A DNA stretch of 64,000 nucleotides, taken from positions 1 through 64,000 of the forward strand of contig NZ_JALLIX010000023.1 in NCBI RefSeq assembly GCF_023242365.1, read 5' to 3'. A program made the position numbers and the translations under genes. How positions within the stretch are numbered: the first letter of the stretch is position 1; the number at the start of each line of letters is the position of its first letter. This document shows positions 14,446-24,554 of this stretch, in pieces. Source of the DNA: Pseudomonas sp. MWU13-2100 (GTDB lineage Bacteria; Pseudomonadota; Gammaproteobacteria; Pseudomonadales; Pseudomonadaceae). The notes beneath the pieces were generated by a model. That model did not search any database. It had not been told where the DNA came from and was given only the letters and a program-made list of their open reading frames with translations.

Positions 14446-17400
14446 TTACAGCCCGGACTGACCGCTCAACGCCAGGTCCATCAACTCACGGTTGGCCACC
14501 GCGTACATGGCGTAGTCGGTGCCGCTGGCGGCACGGATCTCCACCAGCATCGAACGCCAGCGCTCGGCCATGCTCGCGTTGCGCTCAAGCCACAGGGCCA
14601 CGCGGGCTTCCATGTCTTGCGGCGCGTCGGCCAGTTTCAGCACCGAGATGGTGATTGCACGTTGCTGCCAGTCCACATCGTCGCGGAAGGTTTCACGGGC
14701 CTGGGCCTGCCAGTTGTTGGTCACACGCAGGTCGCTGATCTGCTGGGAGTACCAGGTCATGTCCAGCGCACTGCCCACCGCGAAGTAGGCCTTGGCCACT
14801 TCGGCGGCGTCGTGACCGGTCACGTCGGCGGCTTCGATGATCGGCAACAGGGTGTACAGGTGCGTGGTACCGGCCACCATGCGCGCCAGCAACTCCGGCA
14901 CACCGGCCTGGACATAAGCCTGGTAACGCGCCTGCCAGACTTCCCGGGTCGGGCCTTCCAGCAGTTCGTCGAGTTTCAGGCCCAGGGCCGCCAGGTGCGG
15001 ACCGAAGTGCGCGACGTCACGGGCAGCATCCTGCTCGTTGCGGCGGCTGCGCAGGAACCAGCGCGTGGCGCGACGGCCCAGGCGCATCAGTTCATCCATC
15101 AGCTCCAGTTGTGTCTCGGCCGAAACCTTGTAGTCCAGGGCCTCGATCTGACGGAACCAGTGCGGGAGGTGGAAGATGTCACGCACGATCACATAAGCAC
15201 CGGCCACGTTCGCCGGGCTCATGCCGGTGGACTCCTTCAGGCGCTGCACGAAGGTGATGCCCATGTGGTTGACCAGGTCGTTGGCGATCTGGGTGCTGAC
15301 AATCTCGCGCTTGAGGCGGTGACGGCGCATGGCCTCGGCGAACTTGCTCACCAGCATCGGCGGGAACGCGGTTTCCATGTCGCGGGTCAGGTACTCGTCG
15401 TCCGGTACCTTGGACTCGAGCAACGCCGCCTTGAGGTCGATCTTGCTGTAGGAGATCAGCACCGACAGCTCGGCACGGGTCAGGCCCTGGCCTGCCGCGA
15501 CGCGCTCGACCAGTTGCTCTTCCGACGGCAGGAACTCGATGGCACGGTCCAGCTTGCCACGGGCTTCCAGATCGCTCATCAGGCGCTTGTACTCGGCGAT
15601 CCGCTCGACAGCGCGACGGGCCGCCAGGGACAGGGCCTGGGTCTGCTTGTAGTTGTTGCCGAGGACCAGCCCGCCGACTTCGTCGGTCATGCTGCCGAGC
15701 AGCTGGTTACGCTGCTTCTCGGTCATATCGCCGGCCTGCACGACTTCGTTGAGCAGGATCTTGATATTCACTTCGTGGTCGGAGCAGTCCACGCCGCCGG
15801 CGTTGTCGATGAAGTCGGTGTTGGAACCGCCGCCATTGAGGCCGAACTCGACGCGACCGAGCTGGGTCATGCCCAGGTTGCCGCCCTCGCCCACCACCTT
15901 GCAGCGCAGTTCGTTACCGTTGACGCGCAGTGCATCGTTGGCCTTGTCGCCGACATCGGCGTGGCTTTCGCTGCTGGCCTTGACGTAGGTACCGATACCG
16001 CCGTTCCACAACAGGTCCACCGGGGCCTTGAGCAAGGCATTGAGCAGTTCGGTCGGGGTCAGCTTGTCGGCGCGGATGTCGAAGCGCTCTTTCATCTGCG
16101 GGGAAATCGCGATGCTCTTCGCGCTACGCGAGAAGATACCGCCGCCTTCGGACATCAGGCTGGCGTCGTAGTCGGACCAGGCCGAACGCGGCAGGTCGAA
16201 CAGGCGCTGGCGCTCGGCGAAGCTGGTGGCCGGCTCCGGGTTCGGGTCGATGAAGATGTGCAGGTGGTTGAAGGCCGCGACCAGCTTGAGCTTGTCGGAC
16301 ATCAACAGGCCGTTGCCGAACACGTCGCCGGCCATGTCGCCGACGCCCACTACCGTGATGCTGTCTTCCTGGACATTGATGCCGCGCTCGCGGAAGTGGC
16401 GCTGTACGCCGACCCACGCGCCCTTGGCGGTGATGCCCATCTTCTTGTGGTCGTAACCGGCGGAACCGCCGGAGGCGAAGGCGTCGCCGAGCCAGAAACC
16501 GTAGTCGATGGCAATGCCGTTGGCGATGTCGGAGAAGGTCGCGGTGCCCTTGTCCGCCGCCACCACCAGGTAGGGGTCATCGTCGTCATGGCGCACGACG
16601 TTGGCCGGCGGCACCAGGGCGCCGTCCTTCAGGTTGTCGGTGATGTCCAACAGGCCCGAGATGAAGATGCGGTAGCAGGCGATGCCCTCGGCCGCGATCT
16701 CGTCACGACCGCCACCCAGCGGCAGGCGACGCGGCAGGAAGCCGCCCTTCGCACCCACCGGCACGATCACCGAGTTCTTCACTTGCTGGGCTTTTACCAG
16801 GCCGAGGACTTCGGTGCGGTAGTCTTCTTCGCGGTCCGACCAGCGCAGGCCGCCGCGGGCGACGTTGCCGAAACGCAGGTGCACACCCTCGACCCGTGGC
16901 GAGTAGACGAAGATTTCAAACTTCGGCACCGGCTTGGGCAGCTCGGGAATTGCATGCGGGTTGAACTTGAAGCTGAAGTACGACTTGTTCTGGCCGTTGG
17001 CGTCGGTCTGGTAGAAGTTGGTCCGCAGGGTCGCCTTGATCAGGTCAAGGTAACGACGCAGGATGCGGTCTTCGTTCAGGACCTGGACATCGTCCAGGGC
17101 GGTCAGGATCGCCTGCTCCAGGCGCTGCTGCTTGTCGTCGAGGTCTTCGACGCTGAGCTTGCGCGCCAGGTAGAAACGGGTCTTGAACAACCGGGTCAAC
17201 TCGCGGGCGATGTCGGTGTGGTTGTTCAGGGTGCTGGCAATGTAACCCAGGTCGAAGCCCAGGCGGATCTGCTTCAGGTAGCGGGCGTAGGCACGCAGCA
17301 GGGCGACATCGCGCCATGGCAGGCCGGCGGTCAGCACCAGGCGGTTGAACGCATCGTTCTCGGCATCGCCACGGACGATGTGGACGAAGGCATCCTGCAG

Positions 17401-19305
17401 GGTGTCGTTGAGCTGCTGGATATCCAGGTCCAGGCCTTCGGCCGCGGTGAAGGCGAAGTCATGGATCCAGAACTCGCGACCGTTGTTGTGACGCAGGCGA
17501 TACGGGAACTCGCCGAGCACGCGCAGGCCGAGGTTTTCCAGGATCGGCAGGACGTCGGACAGGGCCAGCGGCGTATCGGCGTGATACAGCTTGCAATGCA
17601 GCTCGCGCTGGCCGGCGACCTGGCCCAGCGGCTGGTAGAAGCTCATCACCAGCGGATTGCTGTCGTTCAGGCTCAGCAGGTGCTGCATGTCGACCACGGC
17701 CGAGTGTGCGGCGAAGCGCTCGCGGTAGCCGGCCGGGAAGCCTTTCGGGAAGTCTGCCAGCACGTTGGTGCCCTGGGCCTCGCCGAAGCCTTCGACCACC
17801 AGGCTCTTGTAGTCGTCCTGCCAGCTGCGGCAGGCCTGGATCACTTCGTTTTCCAGTTGCAGCGGGTCGATGTCGAGACGGTTCTTCGGATCGACCCGCA
17901 GGATCAGTTGCACACGGGCCAGCACGGATTCGGAGAAGAAGGTCCAGAACTCGCAGTCGGTGGCTTTCAGGCGATCCATCAGCACTTGCTGGATCTTCTG
18001 CCGCACTTCGGTGGAGTAGACGTCACGCGGCACGTAGGCCAGGCAGTAGCAGAAGCGGCCGTAGGGGTCCTTGCGCAGGAACACGCGGATCTTGTTGCGT
18101 TCCTGGATCTGCACGATCGACATCACGGTGTTGAACAGCTCGTCCACCGGGGTCTGGAACAGATCGTCGCGGGGCAGCACTTCGAGCACCTGGGCCAGTT
18201 CCTTGCCCAGGTGGGCCTTGGCCTGGAAGCCCGAACGGCGCTCGACTTCGGCGACCTTGCGGCTGATGTAAGGGATGACCCGCACACTTTCGCCGTACAC
18301 CGAGGAGGTGTAGAGGCCCATGAAGCGGCATTCCTTGATGACCTTGCCGTCGGCGTCGATCTCACGGATCGAGACATAGTCCGGGTAGGCGTTGCGGTGC
18401 ACACGGCTCGGGTGCGCAGCCTTGGCGAACGACAGCGGCGTCGGTTCGCGCAGGTAGTTGACGGCGTAGTCTTCGATGCGGGTGTCGTCGGCGGTCAGGC
18501 CGGCGCGCAGCAATTTGGTCAGGCCGAGGAAGGAGTCGGCGTCATATTCGATATGACCGCCGTCCTGCTCGTCACGGACCACGAACTCTTCGTAGCCGAG
18601 GAAGGTGAAGTGGTTGTCCACCAGCCACTGCAGGAAAGTCTTGATCTCGGCCTTTTCTTCCGGGTCGATGGCGAACTGGCTGGCGTCGATACCGGCCAGC
18701 AGTTGCTGGACCTTGGTCTTCATCGGTTCGAAGTCGGCGACGGCGATCCGTACTTCCGTCAGGACCTGTTCCAGTTCCTTGGACAGCACGCTCAGTTCGG
18801 CGACGTTGGCGCAGCGATCGATCTCCAGGTACATCAGGGATTCTTTGTCGATCCCCTCGCCCTGGGTGCCTTTCGGCAGGACTTCAAGCAACTCGCCCTT
18901 GCTGCCGCGACGCACGCTCAGCACGGTGGTTTGCAGGGTGTGGATGCTGTAGCCGCGGCGGTTCAGTTCGGTGCGGACCGAGTCGACCAGGAACGGCAGG
19001 TCGGGGTGCAGGACCTCGACGGCGGTGTGGGTCGACTGCCAGCCATGGCGTTCGTAATCCGGGTTGTAGGCGCGAACCTGTGGCTGGGTGTGGTCGAAAC
19101 GCTCCAGCAGACGCCAGGCCGAAAGGGTGCAGCCGGCCAGATCGGAGAGCCGGCGCTGGGTCAGCTCGTCCAGGGAAATGATGCCAAAGAACTGCTCAGC
19201 GAACAGCGCCACTTGTGGCAGTGCCTGTTCGTTGATGTGCTGCGCCAGTGCCGCCTGCAGTTGGTGCTGGAAGTCGGCTTTGCTGGCTGCGGTGAAGAAC
19301 GCCAT
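14446..19305 (-). CDS. gdhB: NAD-specific glutamate dehydrogenase, GDH-180 type
   Basis: Oxidises L-glutamate to 2-oxoglutarate and ammonia with NAD, mainly for amino acid (arginine, glutamate) catabolism. The 1619-residue length is diagnostic of the giant GDH-180 class (P. aeruginosa GdhB is about 1620 aa). The catalytic core holds 'ARGGLRWSDREEDYRTEVL', 'KAQQVKNSVIVPVGAKGGF' with the substrate/catalytic lysines, and the nucleotide-fold 'VVGVGDMAGDVFGNGLL'. Large N- and C-terminal regulatory extensions flank it. The start at 19305 ('MAFFTAASKADF') has 'ggag' 8 bases upstream; the 25-residue longer alternative has poor support. A plus-strand open frame runs along almost the whole gene, a codon-bias shadow. 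The 352-base divergent gap to 19658 must hold its promoter, but I cannot point to one. Confidence 0.96.
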   Translation of the reverse strand: MAFFTAASKADFQHQLQAALAQHINEQALPQVALFAEQFFGIISLDELTQRRLSDLAGCTLSAWRLLERFDHTQPQVRAYNPDYERHGWQSTHTAVEVLHPDLPFLVDSVRTELNRRGYSIHTLQTTVLSVRRGSKGELLEVLPKGTQGEGIDKESLMYLEIDRCANVAELSVLSKELEQVLTEVRIAVADFEPMKTKVQQLLAGIDASQFAIDPEEKAEIKTFLQWLVDNHFTFLGYEEFVVRDEQDGGHIEYDADSFLGLTKLLRAGLTADDTRIEDYAVNYLREPTPLSFAKAAHPSRVHRNAYPDYVSIREIDADGKVIKECRFMGLYTSSVYGESVRVIPYISRKVAEVERRSGFQAKAHLGKELAQVLEVLPRDDLFQTPVDELFNTVMSIVQIQERNKIRVFLRKDPYGRFCYCLAYVPRDVYSTEVRQKIQQVLMDRLKATDCEFWTFFSESVLARVQLILRVDPKNRLDIDPLQLENEVIQACRSWQDDYKSLVVEGFGEAQGTNVLADFPKGFPAGYRERFAAHSAVVDMQHLLSLNDSNPLVMSFYQPLGQVAGQRELHCKLYHADTPLALSDVLPILENLGLRVLGEFPYRLRHNNGREFWIHDFAFTAAEGLDLDIQQLNDTLQDAFVHIVRGDAENDAFNRLVLTAGLPWRDVALLRAYARYLKQIRLGFDLGYIASTLNNHTDIARELTRLFKTRFYLARKLSVEDLDDKQQRLEQAILTALDDVQVLNEDRILRRYLDLIKATLRTNFYQTDANGQNKSYFSFKFNPHAIPELPKPVPKFEIFVYSPRVEGVHLRFGNVARGGLRWSDREEDYRTEVLGLVKAQQVKNSVIVPVGAKGGFLPRRLPLGGGRDEIAAEGIACYRIFISGLLDITDNLKDGALVPPANVVRHDDDDPYLVVAADKGTATFSDIANGIAIDYGFWLGDAFASGGSAGYDHKKMGITAKGAWVGVQRHFRERGINVQEDSITVVGVGDMAGDVFGNGLLMSDKLKLVAAFNHLHIFIDPNPEPATSFAERQRLFDLPRSAWSDYDASLMSEGGGIFSRSAKSIAISPQMKERFDIRADKLTPTELLNALLKAPVDLLWNGGIGTYVKASSESHADVGDKANDALRVNGNELRCKVVGEGGNLGMTQLGRVEFGLNGGGSNTDFIDNAGGVDCSDHEVNIKILLNEVVQAGDMTEKQRNQLLGSMTDEVGGLVLGNNYKQTQALSLAARRAVERIAEYKRLMSDLEARGKLDRAIEFLPSEEQLVERVAAGQGLTRAELSVLISYSKIDLKAALLESKVPDDEYLTRDMETAFPPMLVSKFAEAMRRHRLKREIVSTQIANDLVNHMGITFVQRLKESTGMSPANVAGAYVIVRDIFHLPHWFRQIEALDYKVSAETQLELMDELMRLGRRATRWFLRSRRNEQDAARDVAHFGPHLAALGLKLDELLEGPTREVWQARYQAYVQAGVPELLARMVAGTTHLYTLLPIIEAADVTGHDAAEVAKAYFAVGSALDMTWYSQQISDLRVTNNWQAQARETFRDDVDWQQRAITISVLKLADAPQDMEARVALWLERNASMAERWRSMLVEIRAASGTDYAMYAVANRELMDLALSGQSGL

Positions 19306-19657
19306 CTGTGGTACTCCGCTTGGGCTTGTTATAGAGAGAAGCGTCGCGTTTTCTTCCCCGGAAAAGGGGACCTGCATCACTCTGCAGGGTAAATCTGGGC
19401 AGTACAGAGTGACAGGTTGATGAAGCTGGCCGCGACCCAGGGGTCACATTCACGTTCAAGATAGTCGCACACGACGGCAACGGCCGGGTGTACAGGCCGT
19501 ATTTTCGCGGGCGACGCTCCGTTGCGCAGCTTAACGAGTGCGCGAATGTCGCTGCTTGCGATGCTGCGACATATTCGGACATTGGCTGGTAAGCCCTGAA
19601 AAATATCTTGAATCCAGGCAAAATACCGCTCCCCCGCCCAGACAGGACGCTCCCCCC

Positions 19658-20014
19658 ATGCAGCTCAGCACCGCCCACCTGATCGCCAACCCCTGCGACG
19701 ATGAAGAAGACAACATGGCCATGCTCTGCTGCCATAGCGACAAAGGTGAAATGTTCCTGATGACCCGCTACCCCGACGAGGATGAGCTGGAGATCACCCT
19801 CGATGGCGAGCCGTCGACACTGGACGGGATCAAGGTCACCCTCGGCGCCACGCGCCTGCTGATCGAAATCGCCGCCGCCGACGCCGATGCGCTCAATGGC
19901 GACGATCACCTCGAAATCCTGCACCAGACCGCCGCGGCCGACCTGGCCGAAGTCGAACAAACGCTGAAAAACATTCTCGCCGGCACCGGCACCTATGTCA
20001 GCGAACTGGGCTGA
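19658..20014 (+). CDS. Conserved small acidic protein, 118 aa, unknown function
   Basis: I do not recognise a domain. The protein is soluble and acidic ('DDEEDN', 'PDEDELEITLDGE') with a Cys-Cys pair in 'AMLCCHSDKGEMFLMTRYP' and a helical C-terminus 'LAEVEQTLKNILAGTG'. The ATG at 19658 has 'cagga' 8-9 bases upstream; the in-frame start at 19538 would add 40 residues of unlikely composition. It diverges from gdhB and lies 101 bases before cdh. A conserved hypothetical gene sits next to gdhB in P. aeruginosa (PA3069), which may be the counterpart; I have not checked this. Confidence 0.75.
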   Translation: MQLSTAHLIANPCDDEEDNMAMLCCHSDKGEMFLMTRYPDEDELEITLDGEPSTLDGIKVTLGATRLLIEIAAADADALNGDDHLEILHQTAAADLAEVEQTLKNILAGTGTYVSELG

Positions 20015-20115
20015 CAGCGGCCCGGCTTGAAACATTTGCGATCAGAACCGACACAAAAATGCACGAAGGGCTGGTTTAGAGTGTCCGGGTTTTTACTTCT
20101 GATCAGGAAAGTGGC

Positions 20116-20868
20116 ATGAGCAAGTGGCGGAAAATGGTAGGGCTGGCCTTGGTGGTCATGGTGCTGGCGGCGGGGTCCTGGCTGATCTGGGGGCTCGGCA
20201 AAGGCAACGCGCTCTGGCAGATTGTCAGCCAGCAATGCGTGCCCCACCAGCAGGACGCGCAGAACCCAGCGCCGTGCCTGAGGGTGGATCTGCAGCAACA
20301 TGTCGCCTTGCTCAAGGATCGCCAGGGCCCTCTGCATGACCTGACCATTCCGACGGACCGGGTCACCGGCATCGAGAGTCCGCTGCTGCTCGAGGACAAC
20401 GCCTACGCCTTTTTCGCCAGTGCCTGGCAGCAACGTGGGCGCCTGTCCGCCGAAGCCGGCAAGCCGATCAAGGACGAATTCCTCTCGCTGGCGATCAACT
20501 CACCGTATGGTCGCTCCCAGGGCCAGTTGCATATCCATCTGGCCTGCCTGCGCCCCGAGGTCTACCAGCAAGTGGTCGCACAGGCCCCGCAGGTGACCCA
20601 GGCGTGGCAACCACTGGCCGTCAGGCTGAACGGTCATGAGTACCTGGCCAAACGCCTCAACGGCCAGGACCTGAAACAGGAAAACCCGTTCAAGGTGCTG
20701 GCTGAATATGCCCGACAGCGGGGTGACAGCCTGTCCCGCTATGGCCTGGCCCTGGTGGTCGCACCGGGTGGCGATCTGTTGTTGCTGGCCAACCGTTTGA
20801 GCCTGGTCGGTTTCAGTCGCGGCTCGGCCGGTGAGATCCAGGACTATGGCTGCGCACTGGCCAGATAA
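20116..20868 (+). CDS. cdh: CDP-diacylglycerol pyrophosphatase
   Basis: Hydrolyses CDP-diacylglycerol to CMP and phosphatidate at the inner membrane. An N-terminal anchor (residues 8-27, 'VGLALVVMVLAAGSWLIWGL') is followed by 'QCVPHQQDAQNPAPCLRVD', 'TESPLLL'-like 'GIESPLLLEDNAYAFF', 'LSLAINSPYGRSQGQLHIH' and 'LNGHEYLAKRL', all close to E. coli Cdh (251 aa; here 250). The HIHxxC stretch 'LHIHLACLRP' is the HIT-like catalytic site. The end 'SAGEIQDYGCALAR' also matches. 'caggaaag' precedes the ATG. It seems to stand alone between the small acidic protein and the moxR operon. Confidence 0.93.
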   Translation: MSKWRKMVGLALVVMVLAAGSWLIWGLGKGNALWQIVSQQCVPHQQDAQNPAPCLRVDLQQHVALLKDRQGPLHDLTIPTDRVTGIESPLLLEDNAYAFFASAWQQRGRLSAEAGKPIKDEFLSLAINSPYGRSQGQLHIHLACLRPEVYQQVVAQAPQVTQAWQPLAVRLNGHEYLAKRLNGQDLKQENPFKVLAEYARQRGDSLSRYGLALVVAPGGDLLLLANRLSLVGFSRGSAGEIQDYGCALAR

Positions 20869-20887
20869 CCTGGAGTGTGCCCACCCC

Positions 20888-20920
20888 GCCCCGCCCGGGG
20901 GAAGATCACCAAGGCGGGGC
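20888..20920. terminator. GC-rich hairpin after cdh
   Basis: The 8-bp stem 'gccccgcc'/'ggcggggc' lies 20 bases past the cdh stop. It has no T run, so rho-independent function is doubtful. Confidence 0.35.
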
Positions 20921-21081
20921 TACTTGCAGGAGATGATTCCCAACAAGGTAAGACTTTTCCTCAAAACCCATAAAAATCCCCATAGCCGTTAGTCGTCAAC
21001 GCCCCCGATGCATTAAAGTAACGCCCCCAGCCGTGACATTCATCGAATGCCGCCGGCGACCCTCTCCAGGAACACTCATCG

Positions 21082-22041
<960 letters not shown>

Positions 22042-22049
22042 CCCGGACC

Positions 22050-22994
22050 ATGATCGCGCCCCTGCCCGCCGAACCCGGCATCCGCACCACCCTCGCCGAA
22101 CTGATCGAGATGCGCCATCGCGTGCGCGAAGTGCAGCTGTTCTCGACGCCGAGCCAGCGCAGCCCGCTGATCGGCCTGCACCACTCGAAGTTGCGCGGGC
22201 GGGGGGTCGACTTCGACCAGGTGCGGGTCTACCAGGCCGGCGACGATGTGCGCACCATCGACTGGCGCGTCACCGCTCGCACCCAGGAACCCCATACCAA
22301 GCTTTTTCACGAAGAGCGCGAACGGCCGATCTTCATTCTGGTGGAACAGAGCCGCCAACTGTTCTTTGGCTCGGGGCTGACCTTCAAGTCGGTGCTCGCC
22401 GCCCAGGCCGCGAGCTTGATCGGCTGGGCCGCCCTGGGCCACAACGACCGGGTCGGCGGCCTGGTCTATGGCGACAACGAGCACTACGAAATCAAACCGC
22501 GGCGCAGCAAGCAAAGCCTGTTGCAACTGCTCAACCGCCTGGTGCGGGTCAACCACTCGCTGCACACCGAAGCCGCCGCCGAGCCCAATGCCCTGGGCCT
22601 GGCACTGATCCGCGCGCGCAAGGTGCTGCGTCCCGGCAGCCTGGTGATCGTGATCTGTGACGAGCGGGCCCTGAGCGATGCCGCCGAACAACAGCTCAAC
22701 CTGCTCTCGCGCCATTGCGACCTGCTGATGCTGCCGGTCTCCGATCCCCTCGACCACGCCCTCCCCGCCGCCGGCCTGTTGCGTTTCGCCGAACGCGGCG
22801 CACAATTGGAGCTCGATACCCTCAACCTGGAACTGCGCCAGGCCTACCGAGCCCAGGGCGAAGCGCGGATTGCCCGCTGGGAGCTGCTGGCGCAGAAACT
22901 GCGGGTACTGTTGATGCCCTTGAGCACCCAGAGCGAAATGGTCGAGCAGTTGCGCGAGTACCTGAACCCCCAGCGACCGGGGAAACAGCCATGA
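22050..22994 (+). CDS. DUF58 domain protein
   Basis: A 314-residue DUF58 protein. The family signature 'GRGVDFDQVRVYQAGDDVR' followed by 'IDWRVTARTQEPHTKLF' is intact, and a VWA-like fold follows with 'RPIFILVEQSRQLFFGSG' at the strand that would carry a metal site; the DxSxS residues are replaced by 'EQSRQ', so metal binding is uncertain. There is no membrane segment. It starts 8 bases after the moxR stop. Partner of the MoxR ATPase by conserved gene order. Confidence 0.9.
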   Translation: MIAPLPAEPGIRTTLAELIEMRHRVREVQLFSTPSQRSPLIGLHHSKLRGRGVDFDQVRVYQAGDDVRTIDWRVTARTQEPHTKLFHEERERPIFILVEQSRQLFFGSGLTFKSVLAAQAASLIGWAALGHNDRVGGLVYGDNEHYEIKPRRSKQSLLQLLNRLVRVNHSLHTEAAAEPNALGLALIRARKVLRPGSLVIVICDERALSDAAEQQLNLLSRHCDLLMLPVSDPLDHALPAAGLLRFAERGAQLELDTLNLELRQAYRAQGEARIARWELLAQKLRVLLMPLSTQSEMVEQLREYLNPQRPGKQP

Positions 22995-23485
22995 GCAGCC
23001 TGGAGCAACTACAACCGCTGATCACCCCGCCGATCCAGGGTTTCTGGCCACCGGCACCGGGCTGGTGGCTGCTGCTGGGACTGATTCCGCTGCTGGGCAT
23101 CGGGCTCTGGTACCTGCGCCGTTTCCTCCCGGCCAAGCGCCCCGTCGCCCGCGCCGAACAACCCCTGGACCCGGTACGCCTGGCCGCCCTGGCGGAACTC
23201 GCGCAGTTGCCCAAACCCTATGACGGCGCACCGGCCGGGGCCTGGCTGCAACAACTCAACGGCCTGCTCAAGCGCTTGTGCCGCAACCATTACCCCTACA
23301 GCCAGAGCCACACCCTCAATGGCCGCAAATGGCTGGCCTTTCTCGACAACCGCTGCCCGGCCGCCGGCCTGACCCGCTGGATGGTGCTGGTGGAAGGCGC
23401 CTACAAGCCCGAATGCAAGCTCGACGACAAGGCCATCGCCGGGTTGAGCCAGGCGATCGACACCTGGATCCGCAAACATGTTTGA
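22991..23485 (+). CDS. DUF4381 membrane protein
   Basis: A 164-residue protein with one membrane span at about 22-42 ('PGWWLLLGLIPLLGIGLWYL') and a soluble helical C-terminus ('LLKRLCRNHYPYSQSHTLNG' and 'WLAFLD'). This is the DUF4381 pattern found between DUF58 and BatA genes. The ATG overlaps the DUF58 stop by four bases, so translation is coupled. Likely a membrane-bound adaptor of the MoxR/Bat system. Confidence 0.88.
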   Translation: MSSLEQLQPLITPPIQGFWPPAPGWWLLLGLIPLLGIGLWYLRRFLPAKRPVARAEQPLDPVRLAALAELAQLPKPYDGAPAGAWLQQLNGLLKRLCRNHYPYSQSHTLNGRKWLAFLDNRCPAAGLTRWMVLVEGAYKPECKLDDKAIAGLSQAIDTWIRKHV

Positions 23486-24554
23486 GTTCGCCTGGCCCTG
23501 GCTCTTTGCCCTGCTGCCACTGCCCTGGCTGATGCGCCTGCTGTTGCCGGTGGCCGACAGCGGCGAAGCCTCGCTGAAGATCAGCTTTCTCGCCGACCTG
23601 GAAAGCCTGGCCCGGCGCCGGGCCCGGGTCAGCCTGCCGAGCTGGCGCCAGCAACTGCCGTTCATCCTGCTCTGGCTGCTGCTGCTGTCCGCCGCCGCGC
23701 GTCCGCAATGGCTGGGCGACCCCCTGCCGGTGGCCGCCAGCGGTCGCGACTTGCTGGTGGCGGTGGACCTGTCCGGCTCCATGGAATACCCCGACATGCG
23801 CTGGCAGGACGAGGACATCAGCCGCCTGGGCCTGGTCCAGCACCTGCTCGGCGACTTTCTCGAACACCGTGAAGGCGATCGCGTGGGCCTGATCCTGTTC
23901 GGCAGCAAGGCCTATGTGCAGGCACCGCTGACCTTCGACCGACGCACCGTGCGCATCTGGCTGGATGAAGCGAAAATCGGCATCGCCGGCAAGAACACCG
24001 CCATCGGCGACGCCATCGGCCTGGCCATCAAGCGCCTGCGCCAGCGTCCGGCGCAAAGCCGGGTGCTGATCCTGGTCACCGACGGTGCCAACAATGCCGG
24101 CGAAATCGACCCAATCACCGCCGCGCGCCTGGCCGCCGAAGAAAGCGTGAAGATCTACACCATCGGCATGGGTGCCGATCCGCAACAAACCGGCACCCTG
24201 AGCATGCTCGGCCTGAACCCGAGCATGGACCTCGACGAACCGGCGCTGAAGGAGATCGCCAGCATCACCGGCGGACGTTATTTCCGGGCCCGCGACGGCG
24301 AGGAGCTGAAAGCCGTCAAGGAAACCCTCGACCAGCTTGAACCTGTCGCTCAGCAGCCGACCCAGGCCCGCCCCGCCCGGGCGCTGTATCACTGGCCCCT
24401 GAGCCTGGCCCTGTTGGTCAGCGTGTTGCTGGCGATCCGCGAACGCTGGCCGGACAACCTGTTGCAACGCTGGCTGGCCCGGCGACATTTCCTGCCGCAG
24501 CGCCCGGAATGGCGCCAGCGCCTGGAACGTCTGCGCCTGCGGAGGCGTCGATGA
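23478..24554 (+). CDS. BatA-like VWA-domain membrane protein
   Basis: A 358-residue protein with membrane segments at the N-terminus (~5-24 and ~60-76), a VWA domain from ~90 to ~300, and a C-terminal span ('WPLSLALLVSVLLAI'). The metal-ion-dependent adhesion site is intact: DxSxS as Asp97-Leu-Ser-Gly-Ser in 'VAVDLSGSMEYPD', and the second loop 'KNTAIGDAIGLAIKRL' and 'LVTDGANNAGEIDP' supply the Thr and Asp. This is the BatA/BatB layout of the aerotolerance-type operons. Its start lies inside the end of the DUF4381 gene (8-base overlap). Confidence 0.9.
   Translation: MFEFAWPWLFALLPLPWLMRLLLPVADSGEASLKISFLADLESLARRRARVSLPSWRQQLPFILLWLLLLSAAARPQWLGDPLPVAASGRDLLVAVDLSGSMEYPDMRWQDEDISRLGLVQHLLGDFLEHREGDRVGLILFGSKAYVQAPLTFDRRTVRIWLDEAKIGIAGKNTAIGDAIGLAIKRLRQRPAQSRVLILVTDGANNAGEIDPITAARLAAEESVKIYTIGMGADPQQTGTLSMLGLNPSMDLDEPALKEIASITGGRYFRARDGEELKAVKETLDQLEPVAQQPTQARPARALYHWPLSLALLVSVLLAIRERWPDNLLQRWLARRHFLPQRPEWRQRLERLRLRRRR

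Noticed and set aside
14377..19392. A plus-strand open frame of 1671 codons opposite gdhB
   Set aside because: It mirrors a GC-rich, strongly third-position-biased gene; its translation is His/Gln/Val/Gly-rich without any family motif, and it has no ribosome site. A codon-bias shadow, although antisense frames of glutamate dehydrogenases have been discussed in the literature.
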